The notes below the pieces were generated by a model, which saw only the letters and a list, made by a program, of their open reading frames with translations, ran no database searches and had not been told where the DNA came from. From Prado023 sp963753075 (GTDB taxonomy: Bacteria > Actinomycetota > Actinomycetes > S36-B12 > CAIYMF01), in NCBI GenBank assembly GCA_963753075.1, contig CAVWAR010000002.1:620001-684000 (forward strand): 64,000 nucleotides of DNA, in the 5' to 3' direction. Each line of letters opens with the position of its first letter. Within the stretch, counting starts at the first letter, position 1. The translations under genes and the position numbers were made by a program. This document shows positions 33,641 through 41,950 of the stretch, in pieces.

Positions 33641-35326
33641 TCAGGCGTCGATGACGATGACCATCACGACCGGGTTGCGTCGGTAGGTCTTGGAGACCCA
33701 TCGGCTGACGGTCCGATGGATGATCTGCTCGAGCTGGTGCTGGTCGCCGATCCCGTCCGCGGCGGCCTTCGCCAGCGCCTTCTCGACGTGCGGCACGACG
33801 TCGGTGAACATCGTCTCGCTGTTCACCAGCCCCCGCGTGAGGAAGTCCAGCGGCTCTGCCAGCGCTCCGGAGTCGGCGTCGATGATGGCCACAATGGTGA
33901 CCAGGCCCTCCTCGGCCAGGGTGCGGCGGTCCTTGAGGGACGCATCGGTCGCGCCGCCGACGGTCTGGCCGTCGACGTAGACGTAGCCCGCCGGGACCTT
34001 GCCCGTGATCGACGCCTTGTGGTCGACGAGGTCCACGACCACGCCGTCCTCGGCGATGACGACGTTCTCCGCCGGTACGCCGGTGCGGACCGCGATCGCC
34101 GCGTTCTCGGACATGTGGCGCCACTCGCCGTGGATGGGCATCACGTTGCGGGGCTTGACGATGTTGTAGCAGTACGCCAGCTCACCGGCGCTGGCGTGGC
34201 CGGAGACGTGCACCTTCGCGTTGCCCTTGTGCACGACGTTCGCGCCGTAGCGGGTCAGGGAGTTGATGACCCGGTAGATGGCGTTCTCATTGCCGGGGAT
34301 CAGGGAACTGGCCAGCAGGACCGTGTCGCCCGGGCCGATCCGGATCTCATGGTCGCGGTTGGCCATCCGGGCCAGTGCGGCCATCGGCTCGCCCTGTGAC
34401 CCGGTGGACACCAGCGTGATCTTGTCGTCGGGGAGCTTCTTGATCTCCTTGAGGTTCACGACCAGGCCCTGGGGGATCTCCAGGTAGCCCAGGTCGCGAG
34501 CGATGCCCATGTTGCGCACCATGGATCGGCCCACGAACGCCACCTTGCGGCCGTGATGGTCGGCGGCGTCGATCACCTGCTGGATGCGGTGGATGTGGCT
34601 GGCGAAGCTCGACACGATGATCCGGCGCGGTGCGGTGCGGAACACCTCCTCGATGGCCGGGGCCAGATCGCGCTCGGCAATGGTGAAGCCGGGCACGTCC
34701 GCGTTGGTCGAGTCGGTCATGAACAGGTCGACACCCTCGTCACCGAGCCGTGCGAAGGCGCGCAGGTCGGTGATCCGGGAGTCCAGCGGGAACTGGTCCA
34801 TCTTGAAGTCCCCGGTGTGCAGGACCATCCCGGCCGATGTGCGGATCGCCACGGCCAGGCCGTCGGGGATGGAGTGGTTGACCGCGATGAACTCACAGTC
34901 GAACGGCCCGAAGGAGCGGCGATCGCCCTCGGCCACCTGTCGGGTCACCGGTGTGATCCGGTGCTCCTTGAGCTTGGACGTGATGAACGCCAGGGACAGC
35001 CGCGAGCCGATCAGGGGGATGTCCGGGCGCTCGCGGAGCAGGTAGGGGACACCGCCGATGTGGTCCTCGTGGCCGTGCGTGAGGACGATGGCCTCGATGT
35101 CGTCGAGGCGGTCGCGAAGGATCGTGAAGTCCGGGAGGATGACGTCGACCCCCGGCTGCGTCTCCTCGGGGAACAGGACCCCGCAGTCGACGACCAGCAG
35201 ACGGCCGTCGATCTCGAACACGGTCATGTTGCGGCCGATCTCGCCGAGGCCGCCGAGGGCGACGATGCGCAGGCCGCCCTTGGGCAGAGCGGGCGGGGTC
35301 CCGAGTTCGGGATGTGGATGACTCAT
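33641..35326 (-). CDS. rnj: Ribonuclease J
   Basis: 561-residue metallo-beta-lactamase/beta-CASP nuclease with 5'-3' exonuclease and endonuclease activity on RNA. Zinc ligands: VLTHGHEDHIGG, later ligands in LHTGDFKMD, and H in VSGHASAGE. The beta-CASP signature (VSTGSQGEPMAALARM) and the C-terminal domain (ILTR-like DFLTRGLV, WVSKTYRRNPVVM) are intact. ATG 35326 gives MSHPHPELGTPPALPKGG, the usual start region; an upstream extension adds only 16 residues. Ends 46 bases from the convergent arsC. Confidence 0.95.
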   Translation of the reverse strand: MSHPHPELGTPPALPKGGLRIVALGGLGEIGRNMTVFEIDGRLLVVDCGVLFPEETQPGVDVILPDFTILRDRLDDIEAIVLTHGHEDHIGGVPYLLRERPDIPLIGSRLSLAFITSKLKEHRITPVTRQVAEGDRRSFGPFDCEFIAVNHSIPDGLAVAIRTSAGMVLHTGDFKMDQFPLDSRITDLRAFARLGDEGVDLFMTDSTNADVPGFTIAERDLAPAIEEVFRTAPRRIIVSSFASHIHRIQQVIDAADHHGRKVAFVGRSMVRNMGIARDLGYLEIPQGLVVNLKEIKKLPDDKITLVSTGSQGEPMAALARMANRDHEIRIGPGDTVLLASSLIPGNENAIYRVINSLTRYGANVVHKGNAKVHVSGHASAGELAYCYNIVKPRNVMPIHGEWRHMSENAAIAVRTGVPAENVVIAEDGVVVDLVDHKASITGKVPAGYVYVDGQTVGGATDASLKDRRTLAEEGLVTIVAIIDADSGALAEPLDFLTRGLVNSETMFTDVVPHVEKALAKAAADGIGDQHQLEQIIHRTVSRWVSKTYRRNPVVMVIVIDA

Positions 35327-35393
35327 GGGGCCAGTCTCCCAGCAAATCCGCTGCTCCGATGCCGCGGCGGGCATCCCGGGCGCCCCCAGCCGG

Positions 35394-36512
35394 TCAGGGG
35401 CCGGTGGCTGGAGCGGCCGAAGTCCTTCCGCGCCGCAGTACGCGGGCCGAGAGAGTCGCCACTACGGCCCAGATCACGAGGAGGCCGACGCTGAACGCTG
35501 ACCCGAGGATCTCGACCACGACCGAGTTCCAGAACCGGCCCAGCGACAGGGTCGCGATCACCATGGCCGCGGTGGGGAACACAAACGCCCAGTCGGCGGC
35601 GGTGCCGGTCAGGGCAGCTCGACCGGAGTGGCGGGTGATCACTGAGGCCGCTGCCATCCACCACAGCGCGAATCCCCACAGCATCGCTGCCAGGACCGCA
35701 GACATCTCCAGGACTGCCCCGGTCCAGCGTCCGCCGACCAGGGTGGCGTCGCGGGCCACTGACTGCAGGGCCAGGGACGTGACCGCCAGTGGGCTGATCA
35801 TGATCCAGACAGCGGGTACCGCCCGGTGCGGGTCGTGGGCGTGCAGGACCAGCCGGTTGATGAACATCGTCGCGGTGAACGCGAAGAGCAGGCCGCCCGC
35901 ACCGAGCAGCGCGAACGCCAGGACGGTCAGTCCGTGCGCCGCCGCGGCCGGGCCGGTCCGTGCGAGCTCGGAGAAGAGCAGGGCGCCGAGGATCACCACC
36001 GTCTCCGGGATGAACCAGACGCCGGAGATGTCGCGCGCGTCGACGCCAGGGTGCTCGAAGGCGCTCACGAAGAACTCCACGGTCAGCCACAGGCCAAGGG
36101 CAGTGCCGGTGCCCGCCAGGATCGCGATGACCCACCACCCGGCAGTGGATACGGTGAGCGAGGGCCAGAGCTGGACGCTTGCGACGGCCATGACGTTGAG
36201 CGTGCCCGGGATACTGGCGTAGGCGGCCCCCGTGATCGGTGAGCGCAACCGGGAGGTCAGGGTCCGCCCCATGCCGCGGAACGCGAAGTCGCGCACTGCA
36301 AGGGCCACGAAGATCGCGATGGTCAGGGCCAGCAGCGCGATCCCGAGAGCCTGCGAGATCCCCTCGAGGGCCGCAAGCCGCCCCGGGTTCATGGCGGCGA
36401 CGGCCGCGACGGCGCCGGTGCCCATCGCCGCACCGAACCAGGCCGGATCGTCCAGTGGCCGGACCTGATGCGAACCGGAACCGGTACCCGGGGGCGCCTC
36501 CTCGGTGCTCAT
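35394..36512 (-). CDS. TDT/SLAC1-family transporter (tellurite-resistance/dicarboxylate type)
   Basis: 372 residues, about ten spans, with the TDT opening motif DPAWFGAAMGTGAVA and the GVWFIPETVVILGALL segment at the midpoint. Family members move malate, sulfite or anions, or confer tellurite resistance; the plant homologue is the SLAC1 anion channel. Substrate cannot be told. ATG 36512 has GGAGG 4 bases upstream (GGAGGCGCG); an in-frame ATG at 36557 adds 15 residues without a clear ribosome site. It lies beside RNase J but with 67 bases between. Confidence 0.85.
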   Translation of the reverse strand: MSTEEAPPGTGSGSHQVRPLDDPAWFGAAMGTGAVAAVAAMNPGRLAALEGISQALGIALLALTIAIFVALAVRDFAFRGMGRTLTSRLRSPITGAAYASIPGTLNVMAVASVQLWPSLTVSTAGWWVIAILAGTGTALGLWLTVEFFVSAFEHPGVDARDISGVWFIPETVVILGALLFSELARTGPAAAAHGLTVLAFALLGAGGLLFAFTATMFINRLVLHAHDPHRAVPAVWIMISPLAVTSLALQSVARDATLVGGRWTGAVLEMSAVLAAMLWGFALWWMAAASVITRHSGRAALTGTAADWAFVFPTAAMVIATLSLGRFWNSVVVEILGSAFSVGLLVIWAVVATLSARVLRRGRTSAAPATGP

Positions 36513-36790
36513 CGCGCCTCCGTCAGTCGGACTCGTTCCCGCTCCAGGCTCTGCCATCAGACCCTACCCAGCAGGGGCGGGGTCTGTGCGGAGGCTTTGG
36601 CGGAACCGGATGCGCGGCCACGGGTGCCTGCCAAACACGGGAGGCCTTCTGCAGTGGCCCAACACGCTGCCCACGCCCAGACGACCCCCACTCCGACGTC
36701 GGCGGCTAGGATCTGGCCCCCGACTGCGACTTGGCGAAATCTCCGATGCGTTATCGTGCGTAGGGATCTCAATCAATGGGGGGATGCGGC

Positions 36791-37444
36791 GTGAATCTTC
36801 GGGCCTTGGTTCCTCAGCGTGTTCAGCCACTGGCGCGGAAGGTGAATTGGCGCGTCCTACCCGGGGCGCAACTGCGGCGCTGGCGCGACCGGGGATACTC
36901 GATGCCAGCCCCAACCACCGTGAAGTGGGCCGTGCTCCACCGGTATGGGCGAGCGTCCGACACCTGGATTGAGACCGGCACGTTCTTCGGGGAGACGACA
37001 GAGTTTCTTGCCCGCTCGGCCAAGCACGTGTTCTCGATTGAGCCTGAACCTCGTCTGGCCGCAAGTGCGCGAAGCAAGTTCCGGACGTCTGACAACGTGA
37101 CGATCGTCGAGGGACTTTCCGAGGACCACATTGACGGCATACTTGATTCGGTCGAAGGTCCACTTTCGTTGTGGCTGGACGGACACTACTCCGCCGGACC
37201 TACCTATCGAGGTCCGGCAGGCACGCCTATTGTTCGGGAGCTGCAAGCCGTGCAACGACGGCTCCATCGCTTCAATCGGATCACCATCTTGGTGGACGAC
37301 GTTCGGTGCTTCGATCCAAGAGATCCCGAATACGCCTCCTACCCGACTCGAAGCTGGCTTGTGGAGTGGGCTGACCGCTGCGGTCTTGATTGGTTGGTGG
37401 AGCACGACATCTTCATCGCTATGAAGCCCGGGATCGGTTCATAG
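36791..37444 (+). CDS. Putative class I SAM-dependent methyltransferase-like protein, lower GC
   Basis: About 217 residues. A Rossmann core is visible (WIETGTFFGETTEFLARSA, VFSIEPEPRLAASARSKF, NVTIVEGLSEDHI, LSLWLDGHYSAG, ITILVDDVRCFD), i.e. the GxFxGxxT loop, an acidic residue after strand 2, and later strands in methyltransferase order. The reaction and substrate are not recognisable; small-molecule or sugar methylation is possible. Codon usage has a visibly lower GC third position than neighbours. Start GTG 36791; an upstream GTG at 36776 adds five residues. It borders a decayed IS element and a tRNA, suggesting horizontal origin. Confidence 0.7.
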   Translation: MNLRALVPQRVQPLARKVNWRVLPGAQLRRWRDRGYSMPAPTTVKWAVLHRYGRASDTWIETGTFFGETTEFLARSAKHVFSIEPEPRLAASARSKFRTSDNVTIVEGLSEDHIDGILDSVEGPLSLWLDGHYSAGPTYRGPAGTPIVRELQAVQRRLHRFNRITILVDDVRCFDPRDPEYASYPTRSWLVEWADRCGLDWLVEHDIFIAMKPGIGS

Positions 37445-37629
37445 GGGGAGAGTTGCCCACGAGCGGGACACAAGAACCCCCGCCCGACACCAACAGACTG
37501 CATCCCAGTCTCGATTCATGAGGGTAGGGAGGACAGTCTCATGGTGCCTCGAGAAGGTCGCTGAGAGGCGGAGCACCGCTCTAGAGTTTGAAGAACCGCG
37601 TCACCGAAGGCGTTCTATGGCCCCGGCCC
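37445..37629. other. No recognisable gene between the methyltransferase and the IS3 remnant
   Basis: Low-complexity-free, mixed-GC sequence with no convincing open frame, RNA or repeat. Presumably part of the same acquired or decayed segment as its flanks. Confidence 0.4.
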
Positions 37630-38060
37630 CTCATCTGGCGGGCGGTACGTAGAAACGGGACTGCCGCTTCTCTGTGGGCGACGTTCCCTTCCCCGCAGAA
37701 GGCTGTCCCGCTACACCCAGTCTGTAGCGTGGTCTGGCGTGGCCCAGGACCCGCCCGGAGTGCTCGTCGCGGATCGCATACAGGAACGCGGGAACCTCTC
37801 CGGTGGTCATGTAGGTCAGGTCGGAGGTCCATACGGCATCCAGGTGGCCCTGGTCGAAGTGCCGGTCCACCAGGTCGCCCCGTCGCGCCCGGACACGGTG
37901 GTGACGACCTTGAACGGGCGCGGGCTGATTCCCTCCACGCCCAAGCCCGCATCCGGGCGGCGACGGTGTTCAGGCTGACGGTGACACCATCGTCGTCGCA
38001 GTGAACCTGCGACGAATGCCTGACATGACGACATCCTTCCAGCAGGCCACAGGGACCCAC
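37630..38060 (-). pseudogene. Decayed IS3-family transposase (OrfB) remnant
   Basis: Three minus-strand frames together spell an IS3-type OrfB: DDDGVTVSLNTVAARM (about 37997 down), then after a shift GVEGISPRPFKVVTT, then after another shift DRHFDQGHLDAVWTSDLTYM (with the first catalytic Asp of DDE in WTSD) and AIRDEHSGRVLGHA. After that the frame degenerates; the remaining DDE domain and the helix-turn-helix OrfA are missing. Multiple frameshifts and truncation show it is inactive. IS ends were not identified. Confidence 0.85.
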
Positions 38061-38115
38061 ATGGACGATGTCCACTTTGTCCGCAGAACCTCACCTGACC
38101 GACGTACGCTTTGTG

Positions 38116-38131
38116 TGGAGCGGGTGACGAG
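38116..38131 (-). repeat. Duplicate of the last 16 bases of tRNA-Gly (attachment-site-like)
   Basis: On the minus strand this reads CTCGTCACCCGCTCCA, identical to the final 16 bases of the tRNA-Gly gene at 38230-38245, including the CCA end. The copies are 114 bases apart in direct orientation. Integrases of phages and islands commonly leave such a copy of a tRNA 3' end as the far attachment site. With the IS3 remnant and lower-GC gene just beyond, it fits the remains of an integrated element. Confidence 0.65.
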
Positions 38132-38186
38132 GTCCGTCGCGGCCAACGGGGGGCCGCTCCTCCCGATTCTCGGCTCCCTCCCTGAG

Positions 38187-38233
38187 TCCAATGCAGAAGG
38201 CCCCCCAAAGAGCGGGGGGCCTTCTGCATTGGA
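38187..38233 (-). terminator. Long perfect hairpin joined to the tRNA-Gly 3' end
   Basis: A perfect inverted repeat of 20-base arms (arm 1 tccaatgcagaaggcccccc) around a 7-base loop. The tRNA-proximal arm begins exactly at the tRNA discriminator/CCA (38230-38233). It would terminate tRNA transcription on the minus strand, though there is no T-run, and its sharing of the CCA bases is unusual. Confidence 0.6.
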
Positions 38234-38303
38234 GCGGGTGACGAGAATCGAACTCGCACTGTCAGCTTGGGAAGCTGATGTTCTACCATTGAACTACACC
38301 CGC
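38230..38303 (-). tRNA. tRNA-Gly (anticodon CCC), CCA encoded
   Basis: Read on the minus strand: acceptor GCGGGTG pairs with CACCCGC, D-arm GTTC...GAAC, anticodon stem TCAGC/GCTGA with loop TTCCCAA (anticodon CCC, decodes GGG), T-arm CGAG-TTCGATT-CTCG, discriminator T, then CCA in the DNA. 74 bases with CCA. The 3' 16 bases are repeated 114 bases downstream. It is adjacent to dcd, an arrangement I recall from other actinobacteria. Confidence 0.93.
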
Positions 38304-38429
38304 GGCGACGGGATCCGCAGGATCTCGACCCGATGATTATGCCCCAGCAGTCATGGCCACCCCAAACCGGGGACGGCTCACGGCCCGGCAACCCGGAGCC
38401 TGTGGCGCACCCGCCGATACGATCCGGGC

Positions 38430-38996
38430 ATGATCCTGTCCGACGGCACCATCCGCCGCCTGATCGAAGACGGCCGCCTCATCATCGACCCTATCGAGGA
38501 CGTCCAGATCCAGCCAGCCAGCGTTGATGTCCGACTGGGCCCCGAGTTCCTCGTGTTCCGCAACCACATCACCGAGGTCATCGACCCCTACGACAAGCCG
38601 GCCGACCTCAATGAGCGCGTGCAGGTGCCCGAGGGGACCGCGTTCATCCTGCATCCGGGCGAGTTCGTGCTCGGGACGACGATCGAGGCGATCGGCCTTC
38701 CCGATGACCTGGTCGCGCGTGTGGAGGGCAAGAGCAGCCTCGGCCGGCTGGGCCTGCTCATCCATGCCACCGCCGGGTTCGTCGATCCGGGGTGGCCGCG
38801 CGGGCAGATCACGCTCGAGCTGAGCAACGTGGCCACACTTCCCATCAAGCTCTGGCCGGGCATGCGGATCGGGCAGTTGAGTTTCCACGCACTCGACGCC
38901 GCTGCCGAGCGTCCCTACGGTCACGCCGACCTCAACTCGAAGTACGTGGGCCAGTCCGGGCCGATGGCCTCCCAGTACGCGCGCAACCCGAAGTAG
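38430..38996 (+). CDS. dcd: dCTP deaminase (dUMP-forming type)
   Basis: 188-residue trimeric enzyme of the dUTPase superfamily. Motifs: ASVDVRLG, GTTIEAIGLPDDLVARVEGKSSLGR (phosphate-binding RVEGKSS), LIHATAGFVDPGW (nucleotide/catalytic region), and QITLELSNVA with the catalytic Glu. Actinobacterial members, including that of M. tuberculosis, carry out both deamination of dCTP and hydrolysis to dUMP; the ATAGF sequence fits that bifunctional type. The C-terminal tail (LNSKYVGQSGPMAS) covers the active site. ATG 38430. Confidence 0.95.
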   Translation: MILSDGTIRRLIEDGRLIIDPIEDVQIQPASVDVRLGPEFLVFRNHITEVIDPYDKPADLNERVQVPEGTAFILHPGEFVLGTTIEAIGLPDDLVARVEGKSSLGRLGLLIHATAGFVDPGWPRGQITLELSNVATLPIKLWPGMRIGQLSFHALDAAAERPYGHADLNSKYVGQSGPMASQYARNPK

Positions 38997-39024
38997 CCGA
39001 GGGTTCGGTCAGCTCGCAGACAGA

Positions 39025-39061
39025 AGGCGGGCCCCCGTCCGGTTGGATCGGGGGCCCGCCT
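39025..39061 (+). terminator. Terminator hairpin after dcd
   Basis: Perfect 13-base arms (aggcgggcccccg and cgggggcccgcct) with an 11-base loop, 28 bases after the dcd stop. It may serve both dcd and the convergent glycoside hydrolase gene that ends at 39078. Confidence 0.75.
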
Positions 39062-39077
39062 CCTGCGCGCTGAGTGG

Positions 39078-40334
39078 TCAGCCGAGCATCACGGGGACCT
39101 TCGTGATCCTGATCCGCTGGCCCTTCTTGACCGGGGTGCTGGTGCCGTCGAGCTTGTGCAGCGTTGTTGTGGCGGGCACCTTGAGCTTCTTGGACTTCCC
39201 AGTGGTGAACCTGATCGTGTCCTTCGAGCCGCCCTTCGGCTTCAGGGTGCAGGTCGTGATCTTCTTCTTCGTCTTGCACCCGTACCACTTCTTGCCGACC
39301 ATCCAGTCCTGGATCTCCAGGAATGCCCTGCCCCCCGAGGTCAAGGTCGACGAGGTGCCGGGATCGGTCATGTCCGTCCCGAGCACGTGGTTGTCCCAGC
39401 CGTACCAGAACACGCGGCTGATCCCGTACCGCATGGAGTCGATGAACGTCCGCGCAACGTACCCCGCAGCCTTGTCGCCCGTGTACACACGCTTGACCTT
39501 CATGTACGGACGCCGGTCACCGAAGTTCATCTCGGTGTCCCAGATCGGCTTCTTCTTCGCGCCGTACTTCTTGTAGTACTTCTTGACCTTCTTCATGTAC
39601 GACACCCGAGTACCGGGGCCCGACGTGGCGGGCGGGTAGAAGTGCGCGGAGACGGCATCGACGTACTTCCATGCCTTCTTCTTCTTCATCGCCTTGCCGT
39701 AGGCCTTGCCGAACTTGCCGACTGGCCCGCCGGACCGCACGGTCGTGCTGGCTGCCACCAACTTGGCCTTGGAGCCGACGGAACGCAGGGCCTTCTTGGC
39801 GTCCTTGGTCAGTTGGGCCATCTGCTTGGGGGTCCCGAGGTAGAAGTCCCTCAGGTTGGCCTCGTTCCAGACCTGGAACGAAGTGATCTTGTTGCCGTAC
39901 CGCTGGGCCACCGCCTTCAGGTAGTCGGTGTAGTACTCATTCTTCGCGGGGTGGGTGTTTGATCCCGGTGCGTACAGGGCGTACTTCGAGTTCTGGTCCG
40001 AGGCCGCCCATTTCGGGGTGGACCCCAGCGTGTACATGACTTCGCTGGCCCGCAGCTTGACCGCATTGTTGACCACGGCGTCGAGCCGATCCCACTTGAA
40101 CGCTCCTCGCTTGTCGGGCTGGACATGCCGCCACGACACACCGGAATCCCAGATGCGGATCGCGCCGACCCGCTCGAGGGTCTTCGGTGCACCTGCGGAC
40201 AGCTGTGCGACGTGCTGGCCGAAGAGTGGCGCCGGGACCTTGCGTGCGGCGCTGGCCTGCCCGGGTGCCGTCGTGGCGATGAGCCCCCCAGCAACCACTG
40301 CGACAACTGCGGTCGACCATCTGGATCGTGCCAT
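39078..40334 (-). CDS. Secreted glycoside hydrolase, PslG/GH39-like, with Lys-rich surface
   Basis: 418 residues with a signal peptide (RSRWSTAVVAVVAGGLIATT, cleavage near QASA). The mature part is a clan GH-A TIM barrel: FGQHV and IRIWDSGVSWRHVQPDKG-like opening, SFQVWNEANLRDF (acid/base Glu in NEAN), and KPIWDTEMNFGDRR (nucleophile Glu), then FWYGWDNH. This order resembles PslG and GH39 glycosidases encoded in exopolysaccharide loci. Unusually basic, with runs such as MKKKKAWKY and KKYYKKYGAKKKP, unlike its paralogue at 40456-41841. Probably binds anionic surface polymer. Start ATG 40334. Confidence 0.85.
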   Translation of the reverse strand: MARSRWSTAVVAVVAGGLIATTAPGQASAARKVPAPLFGQHVAQLSAGAPKTLERVGAIRIWDSGVSWRHVQPDKRGAFKWDRLDAVVNNAVKLRASEVMYTLGSTPKWAASDQNSKYALYAPGSNTHPAKNEYYTDYLKAVAQRYGNKITSFQVWNEANLRDFYLGTPKQMAQLTKDAKKALRSVGSKAKLVAASTTVRSGGPVGKFGKAYGKAMKKKKAWKYVDAVSAHFYPPATSGPGTRVSYMKKVKKYYKKYGAKKKPIWDTEMNFGDRRPYMKVKRVYTGDKAAGYVARTFIDSMRYGISRVFWYGWDNHVLGTDMTDPGTSSTLTSGGRAFLEIQDWMVGKKWYGCKTKKKITTCTLKPKGGSKDTIRFTTGKSKKLKVPATTTLHKLDGTSTPVKKGQRIRITKVPVMLG

Positions 40335-40455
40335 GTGAGTCCCCCCCACGTGTGGAATTGGATGGCACCAGCGTGCCCGTCTCACCACGCTCCGTCAATA
40401 CCGGAGGGCTCGGGCTGACCGGGCCGTGGCGGCCTTAGCCCAGAGTTATCAGCAC

Positions 40456-41841
40456 CTAGGCGTCGCCCTGAATGCGGATCAGCATGGGCGAGATACCCAC
40501 GTCTATCGACCCGGTCGGCGGGTCGTCGCACGTCCCGTCAAGTCGGCAGATCTCAACCGCCCCCGAGGGCACCGGTAGCGAGGTCGAACCGCCGTGGGTG
40601 AAGACGATCAGCCCCTCACGCCCGTCCGCCAGGGAGACCTCACACCGGGTCAGGGCTCGGCGCTTGCCAGTTGGTTCGACGAGTTCGCCGGAGCATCCGC
40701 GCCAAAGCGCCCCGCTGAGCCACTCCTGCACGGTGAGATACGCCTGACCGGCCGGCAGGATCGCGCCGGTGGTGGCGTCGACCTGGTCGATCCCGAGGAT
40801 GTGGTCGTTCCATGAGTACCAGTGGACACGCTCGATCCCCAACTCGATGCTGTCGATGTATGTCCGGGCCACCCAGGCAGCTGCGCGGCGCTGCGGCACG
40901 ATCACCTCGACGTCCGCGAAGTCGCGTCGCTCCCCGAAGTTGACCTCGGTGTCCCACAACGGGCCCGTCCAGCCTCGCTCGGCCAGCCACGGCCGGATCA
41001 TCCGGATGTAGGCAGCTCGCTCCTCCACGCCCTCCTCGGCGGGGGGATAGAGATGCACGGCCATGACGTCCACTGGCCAGTCCTGCTCTGCGAGGGCCTC
41101 GACGTAGCGGCCGTACCAGGGCTTGACCGGGCCGTAGCTACGTACTGTCGTGCTTGCTCCGACCAGCACGGCATCGGGGTCCGCCTTGTCAAGAACCGCC
41201 TTGGCCCGTCGGGTCAGCGTGGCCATGGCCGCGGGCGAGCCCTGGTAGAAGATGCTGATGTTCGCCTCGTTCCACACCTGATACGCGGTGATCCGCCCGC
41301 GGTATCGGGTGGCGATGGCACGAAGGGTCTTGAGATAGTCCTTGGTGACGGGGGGTGAGCTGGTTCCCGGGCCGTAGAGGCCGGAGACCGACGGATCCTT
41401 GGCCGCCCACTGGGGCGTGCTGCCGTGGACCCACACGATCTCCTCGGCGCCGGCCTCCTCCGCCTGGGCGACTGCGCTGTCCATGGCCGCCCAGTCGAAC
41501 TGGCCTCGGGCGGGCTCCAATTGACGCCATGCCACGCCAGAGTCCCAGAGCCTGACCGAGCCGGCGCTTGGCGGCACTGGTTCGGTCCCGGAGGCCAGGC
41601 TCTTCACGTGGGTTCCGAAGAGCGCTCGGTCGATCGGAACCACTTCGGCTCCGGTCGACGCGGGTTGTGGGGTCTCGGACTCCTGTGCAGGGCCGGTCCC
41701 AGGTGAGGAGGTGATGGAGGATCGGGGCGCCGGGCTGGAGGAGGCCGCGTCGTCAGGCGAGGTCCCGGAGCATCCAACAAGCGACATGAACCCCACCCCC
41801 AGGAGCATGAGTCCAGTGACCGGCCGGCGCAGTACGTTCAT
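40456..41841 (-). CDS. Glycoside hydrolase lipoprotein, PslG/GH39-like
   Basis: 461 residues. A lipoprotein signal (lipobox LVGC, Cys24) and a Ser/Pro/Thr-rich linker precede a GH-A barrel paralogous to the gene at 39078-40334: VRLWDSGVAWRQLEP, AYQVWNEANISIF (acid/base) and GPLWDTEVNFGERR (nucleophile), plus the shared VHWYSWNDH. Cysteines in WRGCSG, TRCEVS, EICRLDGTCDD probably form disulfides in a C-terminal beta domain. ATG preceded by AAGGGG. Divergent from the sugar transferase at 41951, so it belongs to the polysaccharide locus and may trim or release its product. Confidence 0.87.
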   Translation of the reverse strand: MNVLRRPVTGLMLLGVGFMSLVGCSGTSPDDAASSSPAPRSSITSSPGTGPAQESETPQPASTGAEVVPIDRALFGTHVKSLASGTEPVPPSAGSVRLWDSGVAWRQLEPARGQFDWAAMDSAVAQAEEAGAEEIVWVHGSTPQWAAKDPSVSGLYGPGTSSPPVTKDYLKTLRAIATRYRGRITAYQVWNEANISIFYQGSPAAMATLTRRAKAVLDKADPDAVLVGASTTVRSYGPVKPWYGRYVEALAEQDWPVDVMAVHLYPPAEEGVEERAAYIRMIRPWLAERGWTGPLWDTEVNFGERRDFADVEVIVPQRRAAAWVARTYIDSIELGIERVHWYSWNDHILGIDQVDATTGAILPAGQAYLTVQEWLSGALWRGCSGELVEPTGKRRALTRCEVSLADGREGLIVFTHGGSTSLPVPSGAVEICRLDGTCDDPPTGSIDVGISPMLIRIQGDA

Positions 41842-41950
41842 TGTGGCCCCTTTGACGTGAAGGTGTGAGGATAATCTAGGTTCGAATGGGTTTGGCCCTG
41901 AGGTCGGTCGTGTCTAGGGTGGCATCGACGGAGACAGGCTGGGGGTACGC

